NCBI GenBank assembly: GCA_039545275.1
Contig: BCHS01000004.1
Coordinates: 248,001 to 312,000 of the forward strand
Direction: 5' to 3'
Length of the DNA stretch: 64,000 nucleotides
From: Pseudomicrostroma phylloplanum
Lineage: Eukaryota; Basidiomycota; Exobasidiomycetes; Microstromatales
A program made the translations under genes and the position numbers. A model generated the notes under the pieces. That model was not told the DNA's origin, did not search any database, and saw nothing but the letters and a program-made list of their open reading frames with translations. Shown piece by piece: positions 44,372 through 55,700 of the stretch. Each line of letters opens with the position of its first letter. Position 1 is the first letter of the stretch.

Positions 44372-45608
44372 AAAGGGAAGAGAGCCGGCACAGTGAGCAG
44401 GGCGAATGCCTCGTCGATAGAGGGCTCGTCTTTCTGAACAATGATCCGTCTTCCCCTTTCCACTGTTGCCCTCCACCTGCATGTCTATCTTGCGCCGCTT
44501 TTGGCCTGCTTCTCGCATATCCTCCTCCTCTAATCGACACATACCTTCTACTCGACAGAGCGGCGGAACGACGGTACCTCTGGAGCAGAATGTGTGAGTC
44601 CTCTAGTGTGAAGCTCACCATGACCGACGCTTGTAGGTAAAGTGACTGACCTTGGCCACCATTTCATTGCCTTCTTCCTCTTCCAACAGTGTCCGTTTCC
44701 TAGACAACTTCTCAGCGGGCACTCGCGGAGCCACTTCAGCAGAGTACTTTCTCTCGCAGGGCTACGCTGTCATCTTCATGCACAGGCAACACTCCCTCTC
44801 TCCCTACACACGGCACTACTCGCACACCACAAACCCCTTCTTGGACCTACTCGAAGACCCTAGCGCGTCCGTCAATACAGAGCAGACTTCCTCGTCCTCC
44901 TCGTCTTCTTCCTCCATACGCGTAAACGAAGCAGCAGTCGAAGGACTCCGCCCCGTCCTGCAGTCCTATCTCTCCCATGCTCGCTCTCCGGAACAAGGAG
45001 GACAGGGCACCTTGCTCCGTCTGCCCTTTGTGACGGTCAATGAGTACCTATTCTTGCTGAGGGAGATGAGCGCCGCAATGGGTCCGCTCAAGAGGAGAGG
45101 GATGTACTACCTCGCGGCGGCTGTGAGCGACTTCTTTGTTCCGAACCAGAGAACGCCGCAACACAAGATCCAATCCTCCAAGGGTTCCCTGGTCATCGAG
45201 ATGGACCAGGTGCCCAAGGTGCTCCGTCCAATGGTACAGTCCTGGGCCCCTGCGGCATTCATTGTCTCCTTCAAGCTGGAGACCGACGCCGATATTCTCA
45301 TCTCCAAGGCCGAGGGTGCACTGGAGAGGTACGGACACCAAGTTGTTGTCGCCAATGATCTAGCGAGGAGGAAAGAGGAGGTATGCTTTGTTAGTCGCAA
45401 AGTCGGTACGGGAGGAGGAGGGGCCGCTGCAGATGGAAAGGGAAGCGGGACGTATGAGGCTAAATGGCTGCGCTTGGCCAAGGGGGAGAAGAATGAGGCG
45501 GGGGGACTCAAGGAGATCGAGGAGAACATTGTTGCGGAGCTCTTGCAGCGGCATCAGGCCTGGATCGAAGAGGGTGAGAGGGAGGAGAGGGCCGGCGATG
45601 CGCAATGA
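44207..45608 (+). CDS. CAB2: Phosphopantothenate-cysteine ligase (N-terminus inside the coronin frame)
   Basis: Second step of coenzyme A synthesis: joins 4'-phosphopantothenate and cysteine. The enzyme begins in coronin exon 2 (about 44207) with DRFFETQTPPSNLEEFGEKAREFVNRHGAAGRKVVLVT. It is spliced (donor GTGAAT at 44324, acceptor CGACAG ending 44558) to a 35-base exon [11 protein letters not shown], 44559-44593, and then to 44690-45608: [25 protein letters not shown]. The joined [30 protein letters not shown] is the family hallmark, so these exons belong together. Further motifs: LLRLPFVTVNEYLFLLREM, YYLAAAVSDFF, KIQSSKGSLVIEMDQVPKVL, FIVSFKLETD, VVVANDLARRKEEV. No ATG sits at the normal family start; the nearest in-frame ones are 44057 (in the coronin coiled coil) and 44481, inside the intron, which would lose the first strand. 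Confidence 0.85.
44367..44372 (+). terminator. AATAAA overlapping the intron-retention stop of coronin
   Basis: The hexamer AATAAA covers the TAA stop (44369-44371) that ends coronin if the 44324-44558 intron is kept. It is a candidate polyadenylation signal for a coronin-only transcript. The hexamer can occur by chance, and fungal signals are loose. Confidence 0.35.
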
Positions 45609-45880
45609 AAGAGGGCACAACACGGCAAGATGGCTGGCACATGACTGTTGGTCATCTACACCCAGACGCAGAACCATCAGGAGCAATAGCAAAAGCAAAG
45701 TCGCATGGAAGCAGAAGGGGACAAGCGAAGCGCGAGATCATCGACTTCATAGGACCCCCAGAGTACTCACAAAGAAAGTGCAAAGAAACATCGCAATTTG
45801 TCTAAAAGTACATTGGTGTTCCTCACCTTGTCCCGTCCGTCCATCCCTTGCTCCCTTGCGCTGCTGCCCTCGACAGAGGC

Positions 45881-48800
45881 CTACTGCATAGCTCGTACGG
45901 GCGTACTAGGCGAGCTCGCAGATCGCTTCCTCCCCATTGCCGGCCGAGCGAGCGCCTCAATCCTAGATCGTCCAGCGGCGTCTTCCTCATCCCCTTCCTC
46001 CTGCTGGTCCCCCGCCTTGTGCTCTTGACTCCTACTCCTGGCCGTGCTCGCCATGTCCACCACCTTGACCTCCCCGGCCGCCGAGCGCTCTCGCTCCATC
46101 GCCTGCTGCTCTTCGCTCCGCTTCGAGATCCTCAGAGTCAGCGCACTCACGTCGAGCCTGTAGATCTTGACCTCAGAGTGGGCATGAACGAGACGGCCAG
46201 AGGCGACGAGGGGCGAGGCATTGTGTCTGTCCCTTCCAATGGCCACGGATCTAGAGCGCGGGGTGCGCTTAGTCAAGGGACTCATGTCCCGTGAGGGGTT
46301 GCGCGACGAGACTCGAGAGTGCACCTCGGAGGCGTCGAGCGAGGAGAGGGGTACCAGGGAAGGTCCAGGGCCCATCTGCCTCCCGCGTCCCCGCTGTGGA
46401 CTGCTCGAAATCGAATTGTGCGGCTGCTCCGCCCTAGCAGCAGCGCCATTGCCACCATTATCAATCTCGCCGTTTCGGCTGTTCTGATCGCCGTTCTTTT
46501 TCGAGTCCGAGCGAGCCTGCAGCCTACGAGCAAGGAATCTGGCATCCATGAGGTGCATAAGCTCAGGGCCCGGTACCGCCTTGTCCACTGCAGACTTTTC
46601 GAGGTGCGAAGTGCGGCCCTTGCCCTGATCATCCTCACCGCCCGCGTCGGTGGCCATCTTGGTTAGGGAGTCCATGGCGGAGGTGATCGAGGCGTACGAT
46701 GTGAGGAAGCGCCCACCGGCAGGACGAGCTCCTGCGCCCGTCGCACTGACGGAAGCGGCCGTCGAGTCTGGCTGGAAGGTGCCTGCGTTGGATGCTGCGC
46801 CACCGCCGCCTCCGGCCATGATTGGAGGTTCAGGCATCGAGGCAATGACGTTGCGTAGTCGAGACTGGGCGCGCGAGTGACTGGGCGTCTTGACGACATT
46901 GAAGATGACTAGATCGCCACTGGGACTGAAGCTAGCGCCGCATCTAGCTCCGGGTAGCAGACGAATCATTTGCCCGCGGATCTTGCCTCCTTTTTCCGTC
47001 GAAGGCTCTTCCTCATCCGAGTCCTCTCCAAAGGGAGCACTTTGAGGTGCGAGTACGACGTCGTCACCCACCTCGATTTCGCGACTGCCGGCAAGGAAGC
47101 GAGCGCAAGGCTTCATGCAACCCTCTAGTTGCGCGACACACTCTGCAATGATGGCTCGCAGGGCTCTCAGGATGAAAGCCCTCGTCTTGAGAGACACGAA
47201 AGCGTTGTGGTCCAGATCAAACGTGGGCGCTTGAGAGGGATAAGAAGCTGGAAAACGGAGAGAAAGGCGCATGTAGACCGGGCCGCCCTTGGCCCACGGA
47301 CCGTACAGGCAAAGGATGCAGGCTCGTTTGGCAATGTCGACCTAGAAGAGGACAGAGGAGGGGNCAGTTTGATTTTGTTTCTCGGTACGACCACGCCGAC
47401 AGGAGCTCACCTTCTCGTACGAGACCTGGGGAATCTCCTTGCTGACATCGATGATCTCCTCTTGCAGATCGATTTCACCAGTTTTGTCCATATCACTATC
47501 TTGTCGCACCATCGGACTTCTTACGAGTCCATCCGAGACACCCCTTGACATGAGACTCGGCCTCTTCAATACTAAGTCCCGAGCACTTCCACTATGTTTC
47601 ATCTCTTCACTCTTCGACCGTCTGGATCTGTGGTCGTACTTGTCGACCTTGACGCCTGAGATCCAGGAAACCGCTTCGTTCCGACTACGTCGACTTTGCG
47701 AGCTGTAGAGCGTGCCCACTTTCATCCTCAATAGATCTGCCCCTAGAGCGGCACCAGTGCCTCGGGTCATATACGTTGAGGCAGCTCCTTGTGCCAAGCG
47801 CTTGCTTCTTCGCTTCGATCGGCGAACAGCAGCACTTTCGCTCCCGCTCTGTGCACCAGCAGTCGCGGTCGTGGGCTCGCCTCTCCCACTGAGAAGAGAG
47901 GCGTAGCGACCACCTGCCAGGGCATTCGCTGGTACTACGAAGGAAGAAGTGCCGGTGCTCGCTACCCCTGCTGAACGGCGAGTCTCGTGGGATCTCGTCG
48001 ATGCTGCACCCCCAACCGTCAGAACCGACCCGTACGACTGGCCCTTGTCGCCGATACTGGCGCCGGGCTGACTTCTGCTGACGCTCTTTGGGAATGATCT
48101 TGACAGAAGTAGATGTGAGGAAGGGCTGGCGCCAGATTGGGAAAAGGGTCCTCCTGCCCCTGCTCGATCTGACAGAGAGCTGCTCAACAGTCCTTTGCTG
48201 GCCAGAGTTACCGGTGACGATGCCGAGCCCCCTTGATCTGTAGGCCCTAAGCGCCCAGGGACCATGCCCGGTGAAGTAGCAGCAGAAGTAGCAGCAGAAG
48301 GCTGCTGGTGGTATATGTTGGGCAGCCGTGCTCCACTATTCACAGCAGGGCTCTTGGTCTGTTGCTGTTGAGCAGTCAAGTACGGCGGATCCCGGTAGGA
48401 GATATCCTTTGCGTCCTTCCGTGTTTGCAAGACTTTGATCTTCGCTCCAGGCCGATGTCCGACTTTCTTCATGGCCTCTTCAGACACTGGCCAGAGCCTC
48501 AGGGTCTGATCTTTGCTCCATGTGATCAGCTGGAATCTTCGGTCATCATTCTCTGGATCAGCGCCTCCCCGAGACCGGAAGAGGTATTCCTTGACGATGT
48601 CTTTGTGCCCTACGAACTGCTCCGCCGGTCCATTCTCGGGGTGTTCCTTGGACCACATGCTCAAAGTCGTATCACCACGCTGAGGCAGGGTCATCACTCC
48701 TTTACCAAAGGGAAGGTGACGAGCTCTCCAGATCGGAGTCGACGTCTGAATGACTTGCTCAGGCTGGGTGACAAGTGAGCGTGTGGCGATGGCAGCCTGT

Positions 48801-49947
48801 GAAGCGGGAGTGCCGAGATCCCAGAATTTGACCGCTCCATCGAGAGAGCAAGTTACGAGGCAGTCGAGCCCCCTGCTTGACGTAGCACGACTCCAGTCCA
48901 GACCATAGATCTGATTGACGTGAGCTTCGATTGTAGCCAGTGGCAGAGCTCCCTTGCGCTCGTCCCAAATGAGTACCTTGTTGTCTACTGCTGTAGCGAG
49001 TCTATGCGGGCTGGACCTATTCCACTTGATTTGCGTAGCCGGAGCGTTCCAAGCAGAGTAGCCTGCCACGGGCTTAGATGGCGTCCTGAGGTCCCACACC
49101 CAACTCCAGGCGTCGATCCCACAAGAGGCGAGGACATCGGGATGATGAGCGGAGAAATTGATGTCCGTGATTGCTCTTGTATGAGCAGAAAGCACATACT
49201 CGATTGCCGAAGACCGAGGGGACGAAGTGGAAGCAGGAGCTGAGAGGCTTTGGGGAAGCGGATTAACGGATTGCGACCTTGGCGACGTGCCCTCTGTCGG
49301 GGAGGTGGAAGCAGTTGTGTAGGTACCGCCAGCCAGCTTGGTTGAGGCTGAGGCGCTATGTACACCCGAATCGCGATTTGACAAAGGCAGGGGACCCCGA
49401 GGAGCTCCCTCGGGTCTGTCGAGGTTCCAGATCAAGAGGCGATCGTTGCTGGTACTTGCGACCCAGTGGGCGCGAGAAGGGTGAGGAGACCATTGAACAT
49501 CGGCCGCCTCCCAGGTAGACAGTTGAGCTAGAAAGCGGGGCGGTGCAAACGGAGACTCCAGGTCGACTATGTACAAGCCTTTCCTGGCTGCCAGAACGAC
49601 ATCACGATTGGCTGCAGAGGGGAATGAGCGGGGATCGCAGCGTCAGTATTGCATGGCATCGCAGTCTTCGTCATCTACTTAGGCCGCAAATCTCCCATGT
49701 ACTACTTGTACTCACCTGGACTGAGACTCATACTGCCTACAGGCTCATTGATGAAGATGCTGGCAGACTTGTAGAAGGTGGTGTCTCTCCGACTGCGTAC
49801 CCCCTCGGTCGCCTCTGCGTCAAGGGGAGCCCGTTTGTCTTTGGTCCTCTCGATGTTCGCCTGGAGACTGGTAGCTAGATTCGAGAAGGCCGGCAGTGGC
49901 GGCGGCTGCGCCGAGCTGTCATCCTGAGATGATGCTGATATGGTCAT
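45881..49947 (-). CDS. MTC5: WDR59/Mtc5 (Sea3), SEACAT/GATOR2 WD40-RWD protein
   Basis: Component of the SEA/GATOR2 complex on the vacuole that relays amino acid status to TORC1. Exons: 49947-49716, 49611-47411, 47341-45881; 1297 aa. Exon 1 ends in NEPVGSMSLSPG and exon 2 opens with ANRDVVLAARKGLYIVDLESP, restoring the WDR59 N-terminal blade. WD40 repeats follow (VQWSPHPSRAHWVASTSNDRLLIWNL, ITDINFSAHHPDVLASCGIDAWSWVWDL, CLVTCSLDGAVKFWDL). The RWD domain spans intron 2 near residues 790-870: EIDLQEEIIDVSKEIPQVSYEK-VDIAKRACILCLYGPWAKGGPVYMRLSLRFPASYP. The conserved WDR59 C-terminal zinc RING is not seen; the protein ends in a charged Ser/Arg tail. Intron 2 contains the ambiguous base n at 47364. 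It converges on PPCS. Confidence 0.85.
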
Positions 49948-50203
49948 GGTGAGCCAGATGGCACCTCCCCACCGCTCGTCAGACGCAGGGTGTTTCTTGC
50001 AGGCCGTCAGTTGTGGTGGTGGTGGTGTGAAGCCCGGTATCGGAAGAAGGCGAGCGGGGCGGGGCACGGACGGCGCCCGCGGAAAGAGCAGTGGAGCAGC
50101 AGCAGCCGCCAAGGCTCGGACGATATCGTCCTTCCAAGTGGATATACCGTACAATAGCGTACCTGGGTACATCACCTCCCTTCTCCCTTGGCTCGACTTG
50201 GCC

Positions 50204-50996
50204 ATGGCCTCCCTCGCCATCAACCCATACAGCGAGGCGGTCCTGTACACCTCGTCCTCCTCGCGCGACAAGTGGGACAACAGCGCCAACCTCTACTCCC
50301 TCATCCTCTCCATAGACGCACTCGAGCGCGCCTATGTCTCGCAGGCAGTGTCAGATGCTCAGTATGCGCCTACTTGCTCGAGATTACTGGCGCAGGCAAA
50401 GACGTCCATCAAGCTCGTTACCGGAGCGGGAGTGGCTCATCCTGATGATCCGCCCAGTGTCAAGGACCTAGACGAGTTTATGAAGCTCTGGGACGTGAGT
50501 AGCAGGGACATGCATAACTCGCCTGACTCTTGCAGGGCAACAAGTACTAACGTACATCCTCTCTTTACCCCTTCCTGTTGCTCAGCTCGACCTTCCCCTC
50601 ACATCACATCGTCTCTCCCTCGGCATCCCAGCCACTCTCGAGCATCCCGGCGGCGGTTCCTCCTCTCCCTCGGGCATCCCTGCCTCCGACCGGTCCAAGA
50701 ACGTCGCAGAGACGACGCAGGCCTTCATCACGCTCATGGACGCCCTCAAGCTTAATCTCAAAGCCAAAGACCAGCTCCACCCGCTCTTGGGAGAGGCAGT
50801 CAGCTGTTGGAATCGGAGCGGAGGAGGTGGAGGAGAGGAGGCGCAGGGGGGACAGAGGGGCAAGTTGGTGGGATGGCTAATCACGCTCAATCAGCTCAAG
50901 GCGAGCGATGAGATTGATCAAGATCAGGCGAGGCAGATGCTCTTTGATGTAGAGGGAGCATATCAGGCGTGGTTCAGGAGCTTGCAAGGAGGATGA
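50204..50996 (+). CDS. VPS28: ESCRT-I subunit Vps28
   Basis: ESCRT-I core subunit linking to ESCRT-II/III on endosomes. Exon 1 is 50204-50494 and exon 2 50586-50996 (phase 0); 233 aa. The N-terminal helical core is INPYSEAVLYTSSSSRDKWDNSANLYSLILSIDALERAYVSQAVSDAQYAPTCSRLLAQAKT; the C-terminal four-helix domain is KNVAETTQAFITLMDALKLNLKAKDQLHPLLGEAV and KLVGWLITLNQLKASDEIDQDQARQMLFDVEGAYQAWFRSL. The linker between is Gly/Ser/Pro-rich. The frame is open upstream of the ATG with no other family residues, so the first family Met is used. Divergent from MTC5 across 256 bases. Confidence 0.93.
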
Positions 50997-51117
50997 GCAG
51001 GCATTGTCCTGCTCTGCTCGTCGTGGCCTTCAATTGTACTTTTATCTCATGTTCACAGCGTTTGGCACGTTTTGGCAGGAGTGATGGTGGTGATAGTATT
51101 CTCGCATTGTACACTGA

Positions 51118-52287
51118 TCATGCTGCAACCTTTCTGCTTGGATCCGCCCTGACCCTCTCCTTGAGATCGGCCTTGCTGATCGGCAAGCCCTGCTCCTTCC
51201 ACTTCTTGATGTAATCCCTGACTTTCGTCTCCACCTCCTCCTTCCCAGCACTTCTTCCGAACGCATCGACGAACCTGCCCTCCGGGTCCATCAAATAGAA
51301 GAAGATGCTGTGGTCGACGAGGTAGTCCCCCGATGGGTCTGCATTGGGCGGGGTGGAGAAGTACACTCGGTACGACTTGCAGGCTGCCTTCACCGCCTCG
51401 TAGGGACCTGTCAGGCCTACCAGCCTCGGGTGAAAGTCGGCAATGTACGTCGAGACCAGTTGGAGGTTGTCTCGTGCGGGATCGCAGGAGATGAAGATGG
51501 GGTTGATGATGGGGCCGTGGTCCTTATCTATAGCGTACCATCAAAAGCAGGGAGGGTATGTCAGCTCTGGGTCATGCTCTTGCCGCTGCGCCTGCTCTGC
51601 ATACTCACCAACCGACTTGATGACCTCTCCCATCTTGTCCAGCTCCTCTGGGCAAATATCCGGACAATTCGTGAATCCAAAGTAGATCAAGCTGAACGCT
51701 CCCTCAATGTCCTCATGCGTGACACGGTGTCCGCCCTCTTCACTAGCCATGGTGAGCTCGAATGGACCCCCGATGCGTGGCCGTCCGACCTTTGCAGAGG
51801 CGGTGTCGGCTGCTTTTCTCGCTGCTACCTGGGATCGCTCATGCTGAAAGTAAACAAACAGGCCAACTCCCGTGACAATGAACAGGGCGGCTGCTCGGGC
51901 ATTGAAAGGCTGCGTGATGAATGTACCGAGGCGGGTGGAATGGCGTAGCGTCAGCAATGGCACTTCGCATACAATCGCATATCGTGGCACACTACTTACG
52001 CCGACTGCAGCCCTATCCTTTGCCTTCTCCTTCTGCTCTGACTCAGATGGCTCGTTTGGAAGAGAGGAAGCGAACCGGCGAGAGACCTGAGAGAAAGGCG
52101 ATGGCTGGACTGGCGGAGCAATGCGAGGTGGGAGCGAGAGGCTGCCGTAAGACCTCTTCGCTGAGGGCCGGCTCGGCGGCAGGACGGCTGCTCCTACTCC
52201 GGCTTGGAGCCTGAGGGTTGATGGTCCAGCAACGGCCTGAAGTGTACTCGACCTGAGCAGCCTGGTCATGGTATGTTGTGCAGACAT
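51118..52287 (-). CDS. SCO1: Mitochondrial copper chaperone Sco1
   Basis: Inner-membrane protein that delivers copper to cytochrome c oxidase subunit 2. Exons: 52287-52000, 51909-51609, 51527-51118; 332 aa. The N-terminus is basic and Ser/Ala-rich, fitting a presequence, followed by the single membrane helix AALFIVTGVGLFVYF. The thioredoxin-like part has GGPFELTM and LIYFGFTNCPDICPEEL with the copper-binding Cys-x3-Cys. After intron 2 it reads DKDHGPIINPIFISCDPARDNLQLVSTYIADFHPRLVGLTG. The copper-binding His is in YLVDHSIFFYLMDPEGRFVDAFG. All catalytic residues are present. The first Met is MSAQHTM; a second Met six codons later is also possible. Confidence 0.94.
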
Positions 52288-52701
52288 TGCAGTGGCGGGG
52301 GTGGTATGGTGAGTGGCTCGGGCGCGGGAGCAGCTCGAGGTGCCTTTTGAAATATTCTCGCGCGAAAAGGGATCCGCGAAGCTCGAGTGGAGAAACGGAC
52401 GACAACGACGACTTCGCCCCGCTCAGGGAACCACTCCCTCCCAATTCATCCTACCGACACTCGTAGACGACGGCCACTCCCTCCTTTGGCATCTGCCATT
52501 CCCACTCTCCCACAAGTCTGTTGCCGTCGTCTTCTCGTAGTGTCACTCTATGCTTTGCACCCTCTCACTCTCTTGGATATCCCATCGCTAAAGGCGCCTC
52601 CCGCCCCTCCTCTGGTTGAAAGTACATCGCTCCAAGAGTCCTCCCTTTGGTAGGGTCACAGGTACTCACTCCTCCCGCCATCTGACCGCAAGACTCTTGG
52701 T
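52288..52701. promoter_or_regulatory. Divergent SCO1/UBP12 promoter region
   Basis: 414 bases between start codons; C/T-rich near UBP12. No TATA box or repeat recognised. Confidence 0.45.
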
Positions 52702-55700
52702 ATGTCTGAACGGTCAGACGACCAACAACCCTCTGATCAGGCCCTTCCACTTCATCTATCCTCAACTTCTGCAACGGCTGCTCCTCCCCAGCCGTCTGCC
52801 CCACAAGCCGACCAGAGACAGACATCAGTCGAAAACGAGCTACAGGCAGCGCCTCCGTTGCCCCCTCTGTACACTGTCAGGGAACAGCAGATACACTCTC
52901 CTCAAGCTACGACCTCAGCTCCAGCGCCTTTCTACCCGATACCATCGATCCCGTCGCCCCTCGGCCCCGCATCGCATCCCCAAGATCCGTATCCCAGATC
53001 AAATTCACCCCGGCGCAAATTCCCCATCTCGGCCGGCAGCGCTGCCTCTCAGGCAAACGCCTTCAAGCGAGCCAGAACATCCTCGCCTGGCTCTGAGGCT
53101 GGTGCTACCTACTCGGCTGCCAATTCGGACTTCGGAGACCACGAAAGCCCGAGTGTACAATCCTCTGCTCATCACGCCGGTCAACAATTGTATCGACCTC
53201 AGCAAGAGACCGCCTATCTGCAGTCACATCCGATGAGCGATACAGGATCATCGCTTGGGGGAATCATTGATGCCAAAGCTCTCCGGCTAGACGATCCCAC
53301 CCCACCTCCCGAGTCCGCGATGGCCTCACCTTCGCTCCGTACTGCAGCAGGAACAGCTCCCACACACAATGCACCGTCAGTGGCCGAACAAAATGGAAGT
53401 ATCAAAGAGCTCATGAAGCAGCCACTGGCAGCAGGTGACACCTGGTACCTGGTCTCGACGATCTGGTTCAAGAGGTGGGCAGCGCTTTGCGACAGTGCAT
53501 CCGAGGCCCCCGGTAGCGAGGCCCAGGGACTGCACAATGTCGGACCCATCGACAACTCAGGCTTGCTCGCTATCGATTCTGACCACTCTCTTGGCCAGCC
53601 GTCCCTTGCGCCGGATTGTCGAGAGGGAGTTCACTTCGAGCTGGTGCCTGCCGAAGCTTGGAATCTCCTCGCCAGCTGGTACGGCGTCAGCGGACCTGTA
53701 TTCCCGAGGCACTGCGTTCTAGGTCCCGATGGACACAACGTCACTCTCGAGCTGTACGTCCCCATGATCAGCTTCACTCGCCTCGCGTCTCCCGCTACTG
53801 GGCAGAAGGCGCTAGACATACCTATAGCGATCATCTCGCGAGCCACGCCGTTGCTGGAAGTTCGGCAGCGTGCAATGGTGGAATTACAGATCAAGGTGGA
53901 CAGTGAGGCAGATGTGCGACTCTGGACGCTGCCAGACAATGTACCATCAGTATCTGAGCTCGATGCCCGAGAGGCTCAAGCAGCAGAGGGCTATGAAACC
54001 GTTGAAGAGACAATGTTGTCTGAGCAGCTGGCTGCTCTTCTCACTCGACCACCCGGACAAGTTCAGGCATTCGGCGTAGAAGTCAAGGGCTCAGACGGAA
54101 TTTGGCCCTCTGATCGTGTAGAGGCGCAAGCGCCTGCCAAGGCCAACGTACGTAACATCTTCGCGCAAACGGGAGGTGACTCATTCTCCAAGCTTCAGCA
54201 GTCGGCACCAGTTGCTATTCCTGAGCCTCAGACTACAATGAACGCTCCAAGAGCAATGACGACTCGCTCGAAGACCGCCAGCGAGCGGTCGACTGGCGTA
54301 GTCTTGGGTCTGAAGGGCCTGTCGAACATGGGCAATACTTGTTTCATGAACTCGGCGTTACAGTGCCTGTCTAATACTCCCGAGCTGCGCGACTACTTCG
54401 TCTCCAAAGTGTTCGAGGATGAGATCAACGTGGACAACCCACTTGGCAATAAAGGAGCTCTAGCTGAGGCATTCGGCCATCTCATCCAACAGCTTTGGTC
54501 CGGCTTCGGGACATCATTCCAGCCCCGAGACTTCAAATGGTCACTTGCTCGCTTCGCTCCTCAATTCTCAGGCTACGCTCAGCAAGATACTCAGGAATTG
54601 CTGGCTTTCCTTCTCGACGGACTGCACGAGGATTTGAATCGGATCAAGAAGAAGCCGTACATCGAGTCGCCCGACTGGCAGGGCGGCGGGCTCAAAGAAA
54701 TGGTGAAGTTTGCAAAGAAGCAGTGGGAGATCTATAAAGCGAGGAACGACTCGGTTATTGTCGATTTGTTTCAAGGGCAGTACCGGTCTACGCTGGTGTG
54801 CCCCGAGTGCTCGAAAGTGTCAATCAAGTTTGACCCTTTTATGTATCTGACATTACCGCTCCCGAGCAAGGCGAAGTGGAAGCACAAGGTCACTTTCGTC
54901 CCATACGACCCACAGAGCCCTATCAAGACGGTGAGTACAGCGTCATCGAAAACAGGGGGTCCACGATTGACTAATGCAATGATATCTTGTCCTTTCCTTT
55001 GTGCAAAAGATCAACATGACCTTGTCTTACGAATCGAGTATTTCAAAGCTCAAACAGGTCATTGGTGCAGTGACCGGTGTGAATGCCAAGAGAGTGAGTA
55101 GAAAGCTGATCTTGCTGGGACCGACCAAACAAAGACTGACGCCCGTCATTCTCCTTCGCACTACTGCAGCTGATTGGGGCAGAGCCATACAATCGCAAAT
55201 TCTGGCGCTTCTTCTACGACTATGAGCCGGTCCATGTCATCGAAAAAGCAGACTTCGTCTTCTTCTGGGAGCTCCCTGCCGACTTCTCCCTGAGCCCACC
55301 CAGGACGAAAGGACAGCACAGAAACTTTTCCGAGCCGAGGCCCATTGACCCTCCGTCGCTCGAGAATCGAGCATTTGCATCCTTGATGTCGGAGCATGAG
55401 AAGGACGAGCATGTCGTGCTACCCGTCTTTACTCAGGTGCCCAACGAATCTGCCCCACGGGGTCTGCCATTCTTTGTCTCCATCCCCAAAGACAAGGCTA
55501 ATGACTTGAGAGCGATCCACCAAGCAGTCCTGACACAGTACAGCCGCTACTCGCCCAATGCAGCAGAGCTCGCGGCCACGTTCGAGCCGTCCCGAGGATC
55601 CTCAGACGCCGCCCGAGCCCCACCTGCTGACTCTACCAGCCACGATGTCACGGGCAATGGCAATTGGGAGATGATCGATGCCCAACAGAAGCCTCTGAAT

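Noticed and set aside
44481..44593. Independent PPCS start at ATG 44481
   Set aside because: It gives an open frame into SGGTTVPLE but lacks the VVLVT strand that every family member has, which is present in the coronin frame and joined by consensus splice sites. Kept only as a minor alternative.
46200..46500. Divergent small open frames opposite MTC5
   Set aside because: Antisense shadows with no start context or similarity.
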